Shown here: positions 57,965 to 64,000 of the stretch, one piece after another
Position numbering within the stretch: position 1 is the stretch's first letter
How the letters are laid out: each line of letters opens with the position of its first letter
NCBI GenBank assembly: GCA_021325515.1
Contig: JAJPHC010000057.1
Location: forward strand, 1-64,000
Reading direction: 5' to 3'
From: Acidobacteriota bacterium
Lineage (GTDB): Bacteria > Acidobacteriota > Thermoanaerobaculia > Gp7-AA8
Length of the DNA: 64,000 bases
Program-made: the position numbers and the translations under genes
The notes under the pieces: generated by a model
What the model was told of the DNA's origin: nothing
Databases searched by the model: none
The model's input: the letters and a program-made list of their open reading frames with translations, nothing else

Positions 57965-60900
57965 TGATCGACGGACTGATTCGATTCTCCGTCGCACAGC
58001 GTCTGCTCGTTCTGCTCTTCGTCGCCATCGTCGCGGCGGCGGGCATCTACAGTCTGCAACACCTGCCGATCGACGCCGTGCCCGACGTGACGAACGTGCA
58101 GGTGCAGGTGCTCACAGCGGCACCGTCGCTGGCTCCGTTGGAAGTGGAACGGCAGATCACCTTCCCCGTCGAAGTGGCGATGTCAGGGCTGCCCGACATC
58201 GCGGAGATTCGTTCGATTTCGCGGTTCGGGCTCTCCGTCGTGACGATTGTCTTTCATGACAACGTCGATACGTATTTCGCGCGGCAGCTCGTGCTCGAAC
58301 GGCTTTCCGAAGCGCGCGAGCAGATTCCCGAGGGGATCGGATCGCCGGAGATGGGGCCGATCTCGACCGGCCTAGGCGAAATCTATCAATACGAGCTGCG
58401 TCCAACGCCGGGGAGCGGCTACGACGCAACATCGCTACGCACGGTTCAGGACTGGATCGTCCGACGCCAGCTCCTCGGCGTTCCCGGTGTGACGGAGGTG
58501 AACAGCTTCGGCGGTCGCGAGAAGCAGTATCAGGTGCAGCTCGACCCGGCGAAGTTGCAGTCGTACGGCCTGGCGCTGCACGACGTGCTCGACGCCGTGG
58601 TGCGCAACAACGCCAACGTCGGCGGCGCGTACATCGAGCACGGTTCGGAGCAATACCTGCTGCGCGGCATCGGCCTCGTTGAATCGTCCGACGATCTCGC
58701 GAACATCGTGGTGAAGACCGGCGATCACGGCGTGCCGGTGTACGTGCGTGACGTGGGCAGTGTCGTCACTGGATCGACGGTGCGGCAAGGCGCGGTTACG
58801 GCTGACGGCAAAGGCGAGATCGTCGCCGGCATCGTGATGATGCTCAAAGGCGAGAACTCGCGCGCGGTGGTAGAGAACGTGAAAGCGCGCGTGCAGCAGG
58901 TCCGTAAGAGTCTCCCTGCCGGCGTGCAGCTCGTTCCGTTCTATGACCGCACGGAGCTGGTGGATCGCACCATCCACACCGTCGCGAAGAACCTGCTGGA
59001 AGGGGCGGCGCTGGTCATCCTCATTCTTTTGGTGCTGCTGCGAAACTGGCGCGCTTCGCTGCTCGTGGCCAGCGTGATCCCGCTCTCGATGCTCTTCGCC
59101 GCGATCTGCATGGTCGCGTTCCACGTCTCGGGAAACCTGATGAGTCTCGGCGCGCTCGACTTCGGGCTGATCGTCGACGGCGCCGTGATCATGGTCGAGA
59201 ACGCAGTACGCAAACGCGCTGAGGCGCAGCACGCCGGCAACGAACAGGCGCCGGAGCGAACGATTCTCGACGCCTGCCTCGAGGTCGGCCGTCCGGTCGT
59301 TTTCGCGGTCGTCATCATTACCATCGTCTATCTGCCGATCCTCAGTCTGACCGGGATCGAAGGGAAGATGTTCAAGCCGATGGCGCTGACGGTGATCTTC
59401 GCGCTTCTCGGCTCCCTTCTGCTCTCGCTGACCTACATCCCCGCGGCGATGACGTTCCTCCTGCGCGGACATGTCGAGGAGAAGGAGAGCCCGATCATGC
59501 GCAAGGCGCGCGAGTGGTACGCGCCCGCGTTCGCATGGACGATGGCGCATCGCAAGGCGGCTCTCGTCGTTTCGATTGCGCTGGTCCTCGCCAGTCTTGC
59601 CGTCTTCCCGTTCCTCGGCTCGGAGTTCATTCCCCGGCTCGATGAAGGATCGCTCGCGCTTCAGATTCAGCGGTTGCCGAGCGTGTCGCTCACGGAGTCG
59701 GTCAACATGGCAGGCCGCGCCGAAACCATCCTCCGCACGTTCCCCGAAGTGACGCGCGTAATCTCCAAGACCGGCCGCGCGGAGGTCGCGACCGATCCGA
59801 TGGGCGTCGATCTGTCGGACGTGTACGTCGAGCTCAAGCCACGCTCGGAATGGAAGACGAAAGACCGCGCGGAGCTGATCGAGAAGATGGCGAAGGCGCT
59901 CGACGAGGGAGTGCCGGGCGCCGTCTTCAGCTTCTCGCAGCCGATCGAGCTGCGCGTCTCCGAACTGATCTCCGGCGTGCGCTCCGATGTAGCGATCAAG
60001 TTGTTCGGCGACGACCTCGACACATTGAAGTCGAAGGCGGACGAGATCACGCGCATCGTCGGCCGCATTCCCGGCGCGGAGGACGTGAAGGCCGAACAGG
60101 TCTCCGGTCTGCCTCAGCTCCAGATCAAAGCGGATCGTGCAGCGATCGCCCGCTACGGCATCAACGTCGAAGACGTGAATAGCCTCATCGAGTCGCTCGT
60201 CGCTGGCAAGTCCGCCGGTGTGGTATACGAAGGCGAGCAGCGTTTCAATCTCGTCGTGCGCCTCTCCGAAGCTTCAGCGCGTGACGTGGAGACGATCAAG
60301 GGAATGCTCGTGCCCGCGCCGAACGGCGCGCAGGTGCCGCTCGCGCAGCTTGCGAGCATCGCGCTCGTGGAAGGACCGGCGCAGATCTCGCGCGAAGACA
60401 CGCGGCGCCGCATCGCCGTCGAACTGAATGTGCGCGGACGCGACATCGGCAGCTTCGTCAAGGATGCGCAGGCGGCGATCGACCGCGATCTGAAACTGCC
60501 GCCCGGCTACTACCTCACCTGGGGCGGTCAGTTCGAGAACCTGCAGCGGGCGAGCGGGCGACTGCTCATCGTGGTACCGCTCGCGCTATTTCTCATCTTC
60601 GTGTTGCTCTTCACCACGTTCGGCTCGGCGAAGCAGGCCGTGCTCGTTTATACCGGCATTCCGTTCGCGATTATCGGCGGTGTCGTTGCGCTTGCGCTGC
60701 GCGGATTGCCGTTCTCGATCTCGGCCGGGGTCGGCTTCATTGCGCTCTTCGGAGTCGCCGTGCTCGATGGCGTGGTGATGGTGAGCTACATCAACAAGCT
60801 CCGCGACGAGGGGAAGCCGCTTCAGGATGCCGTGCGCGAAGGGGCGGAGACGCGGTTGCGCGCAATCCTGATGACCGCGCTCGTCGCGAGTCTCGGCCTC

Positions 60901-61053
60901 GTGCCGATGGCGATTGCCACGTCGGCCGGCGCCGAGGTGCAGCGCCCGTTGGCGATGGTCGTCATCGGTGGGCTCATCACATCAACGATCCTCAAGCTGC
61001 TCATGCTGCCGATGCTTTACGGCTGGTTCGAGCGCGAGCGTGTTGAATATTAG
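57964..61053 (+). CDS. czcA: CzcA-like RND heavy-metal efflux pump
   Basis: A 1029-residue RND transporter with the usual twelve membrane helices and two large periplasmic loops. The signature in helix 4, DFGLIVDGAVIMVENAV, carries the two Asp and one Glu typical of HME-type pumps for divalent ions (Co/Zn/Cd, CzcA group) rather than the CusA (Cu/Ag) pattern. Other marks: PIDAVPDVTNVQVQVLT near the N-terminus and VGFIALFGVAVLDGVVMVSY in the second half. Driven by protons, it exports metal from periplasm or cytoplasm through CzcB and CzcC. The exact metal is inferred, not proven. Confidence 0.9.
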   Translation: MIDGLIRFSVAQRLLVLLFVAIVAAAGIYSLQHLPIDAVPDVTNVQVQVLTAAPSLAPLEVERQITFPVEVAMSGLPDIAEIRSISRFGLSVVTIVFHDNVDTYFARQLVLERLSEAREQIPEGIGSPEMGPISTGLGEIYQYELRPTPGSGYDATSLRTVQDWIVRRQLLGVPGVTEVNSFGGREKQYQVQLDPAKLQSYGLALHDVLDAVVRNNANVGGAYIEHGSEQYLLRGIGLVESSDDLANIVVKTGDHGVPVYVRDVGSVVTGSTVRQGAVTADGKGEIVAGIVMMLKGENSRAVVENVKARVQQVRKSLPAGVQLVPFYDRTELVDRTIHTVAKNLLEGAALVILILLVLLRNWRASLLVASVIPLSMLFAAICMVAFHVSGNLMSLGALDFGLIVDGAVIMVENAVRKRAEAQHAGNEQAPERTILDACLEVGRPVVFAVVIITIVYLPILSLTGIEGKMFKPMALTVIFALLGSLLLSLTYIPAAMTFLLRGHVEEKESPIMRKAREWYAPAFAWTMAHRKAALVVSIALVLASLAVFPFLGSEFIPRLDEGSLALQIQRLPSVSLTESVNMAGRAETILRTFPEVTRVISKTGRAEVATDPMGVDLSDVYVELKPRSEWKTKDRAELIEKMAKALDEGVPGAVFSFSQPIELRVSELISGVRSDVAIKLFGDDLDTLKSKADEITRIVGRIPGAEDVKAEQVSGLPQLQIKADRAAIARYGINVEDVNSLIESLVAGKSAGVVYEGEQRFNLVVRLSEASARDVETIKGMLVPAPNGAQVPLAQLASIALVEGPAQISREDTRRRIAVELNVRGRDIGSFVKDAQAAIDRDLKLPPGYYLTWGGQFENLQRASGRLLIVVPLALFLIFVLLFTTFGSAKQAVLVYTGIPFAIIGGVVALALRGLPFSISAGVGFIALFGVAVLDGVVMVSYINKLRDEGKPLQDAVREGAETRLRAILMTALVASLGLVPMAIATSAGAEVQRPLAMVVIGGLITSTILKLLMLPMLYGWFERERVEY

Positions 61054-61062
61054 GAGGCGACA

Positions 61063-61413
61063 ATGAAGATGATCATGGCCATCATCCAGCCATTCATGCT
61101 CGAGAAAGTCACGCATGCGTTGGAACGCATCGACGGCTTCCCGGGCGTCACGGTCACCGATGTTCGCGGTTTCGGTCGCGAGAAGGCAACGCCGGAGCAT
61201 CGGGTACATCACAACAGAATCGACGACGTCGTAGACTACGTGAAAAAGGTGCGCCTGGAGATCGTCGCGCATGACGATATGGTGGAGTTGATCGCGAAGA
61301 CGATTACCGAAGTTGCGCACACGGGCAACCGCGGAGACGGCAAGGTGTTCGTCTGGCCGATCGACTCGGCACTGCGCATCAAGACCGGCGAGGTCGGAGA
61401 CGCCGCGGTATGA
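61063..61413 (+). CDS. PII-like regulatory protein of the efflux operon
   Basis: A 116-residue GlnB/PII-fold protein: MIMAIIQPFMLEKVTHALER, GVTVTDVRGFGRE (start of the T loop), KKVRLEIVAHDDMVELIAK and HTGNRGDGKVFVWPID (the conserved C-terminal strand). The T loop lacks the uridylylation Tyr context of true GlnB. PII-like proteins are encoded in many RND metal operons and are thought to sense metals or nucleotides and act on the pump. It lies 9 bases after czcA and overlaps the next gene by 4 bases (ATGA). Confidence 0.82.
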   Translation: MKMIMAIIQPFMLEKVTHALERIDGFPGVTVTDVRGFGREKATPEHRVHHNRIDDVVDYVKKVRLEIVAHDDMVELIAKTITEVAHTGNRGDGKVFVWPIDSALRIKTGEVGDAAV

Positions 61414-62033
61414 CCGATTTCGCGCGCCGCGGGCGCCAGCTCGAAGTCTTCACGATCGCCTACAACAGCCTCGAAGGTCTGGCGTCGATCGTCGCCGGCG
61501 CGTTTGCCGGCAGCATCGCGCTCGTCGGCTTCGGCGCGGACAGTGTCATCGAGGTCATCTCCGGGGTGACGCTCCTGTGGAGGCTTCGCGCTGGTCAAAC
61601 ACACGAGGAGAGCGAGCGCGCCGAACGGCTCGCGCTGAGGATCGTCGGCGTCTGCTTTCTTCTTCTCGCCGTCTATGTGATCGTCGACTCGGGCAAGTTG
61701 CTGCTGCGTCGAGAAGCGCCACACGAAAGCATTGCCGGCATCTTCATCGCGGGACTCTCCGTCATCGTCATGCCTCTGCTCGTGCGCTCGAAGCGGCGCG
61801 TCGCCGCGGAGCTGCGGAGCGAAGCACTCCGCGCGGACGCGATGCAAACACAGGTTTGCACCTACCTCTCGGCAATCCTTCTCCTCGGCCTCGGATTGAA
61901 TGCGCTGTTCGGCTGGTGGTGGGCCGATCCGATCGCGGCGCTCCTCATGGTGCCCATCGTCGTCAAAGAAGGCGTTGAGGGATTGCGCGGCGAGACATGC
62001 GACGACTGCGCGCCTACTGGAGGTGTTGTGTGA
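61410..62033 (+). CDS. Cation-efflux-type membrane protein (CDF-like, no C-terminal domain)
   Basis: A 207-residue protein with about five or six membrane helices: TIAYNSLEGLASIVAGAFAG, FGADSVIEVISGVTLLWRLR, LALRIVGVCFLLLAVYVIVD, IAGIFIAGLSVIVMPLLV, LSAILLLGLGLNALFGWWWA. FGADSVIEV and ALRADAMQTQVC resemble the two metal-binding helices of the cation diffusion facilitator family (Asp positions kept). It lacks the cytoplasmic C-terminal domain of full CDF proteins. The start overlaps the PII-like gene and the stop overlaps the next gene (GTGTGA). Confidence 0.75.
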   Translation: MTDFARRGRQLEVFTIAYNSLEGLASIVAGAFAGSIALVGFGADSVIEVISGVTLLWRLRAGQTHEESERAERLALRIVGVCFLLLAVYVIVDSGKLLLRREAPHESIAGIFIAGLSVIVMPLLVRSKRRVAAELRSEALRADAMQTQVCTYLSAILLLGLGLNALFGWWWADPIAALLMVPIVVKEGVEGLRGETCDDCAPTGGVV

Positions 62034-62920
62034 GTGGCGACCATATTCATTCTGCGGCCGGAGCGAACAAGCAGCGATTGTTGATCGTCTTCGTGCTGAC
62101 GGCCGTCTACCTCGTGGCGGAGATCGTGGGCGGCATCGCCACGCACAGCCTTGCGCTGCTCGCCGACGCCGGTCACATGCTCACCGACGTGGCCGGTCTC
62201 GGTCTCGCGCTACTCGCCATCCGCTTCGCCGAGCGAGCGGCGACGCCCGAGCGGACGTACGGCTATTACCGGGTAGAAATCCTCGCGGCGGTCGTGAACG
62301 CCGTCGTTCTCATCGGCATCTCGATCGGCGTGCTGTACGAAGCCTACGAGCGATTCCGACATCCGCCAACCGTTGCCGGCGGGCCGATGCTGCTCGTCGC
62401 GATCATCGGTCTGGCCGTGAACATCGCCGGCATCTTTCTGCTGCGGAAAGGTTCGGGCGATAGCCTGAACATGAAGGGCGCGTACTTCGAGGTGCTGTCC
62501 GACATGCTCACCTCGGTCGGCGTCATCGTAGCGAGCGTGATCATGCTGACCACCGGCTGGTACTACGCCGATCCGCTGATCTCCGCTGGTATCGGTCTCT
62601 TCATTCTGCCGCGAACGTGGATTCTTCTGCGTGAGGCAGTGGGCGTTCTGCTTGAAGGCACTCCTGCCGGTGTGAATCTCACGGCCATTCGAGAGATGGT
62701 CGGGCGGTTGCCCGGAGTGCGGGAGATGCACGACCTGCACGTCTGGAGCCTCACCTCGGGTGTGAATGCGATGAGTGCGCACGTGGTGATCGTTGATGAC
62801 ACGATGCACAACGAAGTACTCGATGCGGTGCACAACGTCGTGACGACGAACTTCAAGATCGCGCACGTGACGGTGCAGATCGAGCGCGTCGGCTGGCGGG
62901 AGTGTGAGGCGCATTTGTGA
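62030..62920 (+). CDS. czcD: CzcD-like cation diffusion facilitator
   Basis: A 296-residue CDF exporter. Six helices with the metal sites HSLALLADAGHMLTDVAGLG (HxxxD) and YFEVLSDMLTSVGVIVAS (SDxxxS/D), then the cytoplasmic ferredoxin-like C-terminal domain (MVGRLPGVREMHDLHVWSLT). It pumps Zn/Cd/Co from cytoplasm to periplasm in exchange for protons, feeding the CzcCBA pump. GTG start at 62030 inside the preceding stop; the frame extends further upstream but without conserved sequence. The stop overlaps the next GTG start. Confidence 0.87.
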   Translation: MSGDHIHSAAGANKQRLLIVFVLTAVYLVAEIVGGIATHSLALLADAGHMLTDVAGLGLALLAIRFAERAATPERTYGYYRVEILAAVVNAVVLIGISIGVLYEAYERFRHPPTVAGGPMLLVAIIGLAVNIAGIFLLRKGSGDSLNMKGAYFEVLSDMLTSVGVIVASVIMLTTGWYYADPLISAGIGLFILPRTWILLREAVGVLLEGTPAGVNLTAIREMVGRLPGVREMHDLHVWSLTSGVNAMSAHVVIVDDTMHNEVLDAVHNVVTTNFKIAHVTVQIERVGWRECEAHL

Positions 62921-63456
62921 GGCGTTATCTCTCGATCGCGGTATGCGCGGCGATGGTCGCCGTCGCTTGTCGTAAATCGCCGCCACCACCGTCGATCCCG
63001 GCACACACGGCTGCGCCTCTCGAGGTGCGTCTCGCCGACACGCTCGATTACATCGAAGGATTCCGCGGTGGTGTTCTCGCGGTCATACCCCGGGTGAAGC
63101 GACCCGAACTGCGAACGTATGGCGAGAAGATGACCGAAACGAGTTTCTCGCGGAGCGCCGCCATCATGGGCTGGCGTCGCAAACACTTTCCGACCATTCC
63201 TCCGACCGAGCCGCTGAAGATTCCGTGCGGCGACGACGTCCTATTAGGGAAGTCACTCCCGGTCAACCCGAGCGACATCGACGTGATCGACGCCATGCTG
63301 CTGCAGTCGCAATGTGAAGTCCTGTTTGCGAGCACGATCCTCAAGCAATCGAACGACCCCGAGTTGCAGGCAATCGCGCACGAGGTGATCGCCACGACTG
63401 GCGGCGAAGTCACGAAGCTCCTCACGTGGAAACGGGAATGGAGCGCTGCGAGGTGA
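62917..63456 (+). CDS. Lipoprotein with DUF305-like helical domain
   Basis: A 179-residue protein with GTG start (GTGA overlap). Lipobox VAVAC (Cys18) and a Pro-rich linker precede a helical region: VRLADTLDYIEGFRGGVLAV and SDIDVIDAMLLQSQCEVLFA, then QAIAHEVIATTGGEVTKLL. The helical layout resembles DUF305-type proteins that often accompany metal-resistance genes, though the usual His motifs are weak, so the family is uncertain. Membrane-anchored in the periplasm. Overlaps the next gene (GTGA). Confidence 0.6.
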   Translation: MRRYLSIAVCAAMVAVACRKSPPPPSIPAHTAAPLEVRLADTLDYIEGFRGGVLAVIPRVKRPELRTYGEKMTETSFSRSAAIMGWRRKHFPTIPPTEPLKIPCGDDVLLGKSLPVNPSDIDVIDAMLLQSQCEVLFASTILKQSNDPELQAIAHEVIATTGGEVTKLLTWKREWSAAR

Positions 63457-64000
63457 TACGAGGGCGAGCATTTCTCGCTGCCACGCTGCTCGTCGTGGCC
63501 TGCTTGCGACGTGAGCACGCGACCATTGAATCCTCGTCTGAAAGCGCCGCCGCGCCTGCCCCAGCTCCGACGTATGAGGTGCATCTGAAGACACCGCAGC
63601 CGATCCGTGCTCACGTTCCCGTTCATCTCGCGCTGAGCATCGTTAATTCAAATGGAACCACTCCCACTCTCGAAGAGACGTACAACGCGTCGCTTCACGT
63701 GATCGTGGTCAGCCGCGATTTGCGGTGGTACGCGCACCTGCATTCGGCGGCGTCATCGGCGGCCGACGTTGCTTTCGATCTCACGTTTCCCAGCGACGGA
63801 GAGTACGTCCTCTTCACCTACTTCAGACCGCAGTACGCAGAAGTGCAAACGGATCGGCGGCCCTTAGTCGTTGGCAATCCGCGACGAAACGAGCCTCTTC
63901 ATCCACTTCCTCCCACGCCGTTAGCTCGTGAGATTCGCGGCTACAGGGTCGAGATGACGGAGACGCCGCAGCCGCCGCACGCGAATGTGTGGGAGACGTT
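63453..64000 (+). CDS. Lipoprotein with YtkA/FixH-like beta domain (partial)
   Basis: Runs off the right end. GTG at 63453 overlaps the previous stop (GTGA), like the two preceding junctions; ATG at 63438 is the alternative. Lipobox LLVVAC, a Ser/Ala/Pro linker, then an Ig-like region: IRAHVPVHLALSIVNSNGTT, LHVIVVSRDLRWYAHLH and DLTFPSDGEYVLFTYFRPQ. The 'H.I.VS.DL....H.H......G.Y' pattern is that of periplasmic YtkA-like domains found with copper and heavy-metal genes. Probably metal handling in the periplasm. The C-terminus is not visible. Confidence 0.65.
   Translation, partial: MIRGRAFLAATLLVVACLRREHATIESSSESAAAPAPAPTYEVHLKTPQPIRAHVPVHLALSIVNSNGTTPTLEETYNASLHVIVVSRDLRWYAHLHSAASSAADVAFDLTFPSDGEYVLFTYFRPQYAEVQTDRRPLVVGNPRRNEPLHPLPPTPLAREIRGYRVEMTETPQPPHANVWET

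Noticed and set aside
1-64000. CRISPR array or cas genes
   Set aside because: No regularly spaced short direct repeats and no Cas-like proteins were seen.

Overview
The window comes from a Gram-negative (diderm) bacterium with high GC content. TolC/RND efflux genes, several lipobox lipoproteins and a very large secreted YD-repeat protein support the diderm call. The style of the genes and the copies of a 'CTTCGCTGCGCTCAGG'-type intergenic repeat suggest an Acidobacteriota-like lineage, but that phylum is a guess. Two stretches of ordinary chromosome (about 1-5.6 kb and 54.6-64 kb) flank about 49 kb of accessory DNA.

Left flank: tandem repeats that run into the start of a lipoprotein gene, a 788-residue protein of unknown function, a dicarboxylate/glutamate-type symporter, a small periplasmic protein and a YjbR-type protein. 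The island starts at a tRNA-Gly(CCC)-like gene whose T arm is damaged (5548), followed at once by an excisionase-like gene and a tyrosine integrase. Next come a trypsin-like protease and a tightly packed operon (8143-13661). It encodes a VWA-like lipoprotein, membrane proteins and a TraD/VirD4-like DNA-pumping ATPase, followed by two small proteins that reuse pieces of each other and of the ATPase tail. An S6-like small protein, a replication-relaxation family protein and small accessory genes follow.

Defence and DNA-processing core: 16813-21562 is a complete QatABCD anti-phage system (KAP ATPase, QatB, QueC-like QatC, TatD-like QatD). It meets, tail to tail, a minus-strand operon (27744 to 21798) encoding two unknown proteins, a 1139-residue N6-adenine methyltransferase/SNF2 helicase fusion, a DUF2958 protein, an XRE regulator, a 64-residue protein and a RadC/JAMM protein.

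Middle: a TPR-like protein and an IS21-family element (29821-33024) with matching terminal repeats. The element clips the 3' end of a secreted GH18 chitinase-like gene, and a remnant of a related gene lies on its other side. Then come HTH and DUF3800 genes, and two unknown genes bracketed by inverted copies of a ~120-bp element. After these lies a 2521-residue RHS/YD protein ending in an HExxH zincin domain, with a lipoprotein gene (likely immunity) overlapping its stop codon.

Right part of the island (47.2-54.5 kb): a second replication-relaxation protein with a decayed partial copy nearby, an XRE regulator, a membrane protein, a second coupling-type ATPase and two tyrosine recombinases converging tail to tail. 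A tRNA-Gly-like 3' half on the minus strand follows. The island therefore looks like two related mobile units, each with a relaxation protein, a DNA-pump ATPase and a recombinase, that share a defence cargo. The right flank (54999-64000) is one overlapping heavy-metal efflux operon: CzcC/B/A, a PII-like protein, two cation-diffusion-facilitator-type proteins and metal-associated lipoproteins.
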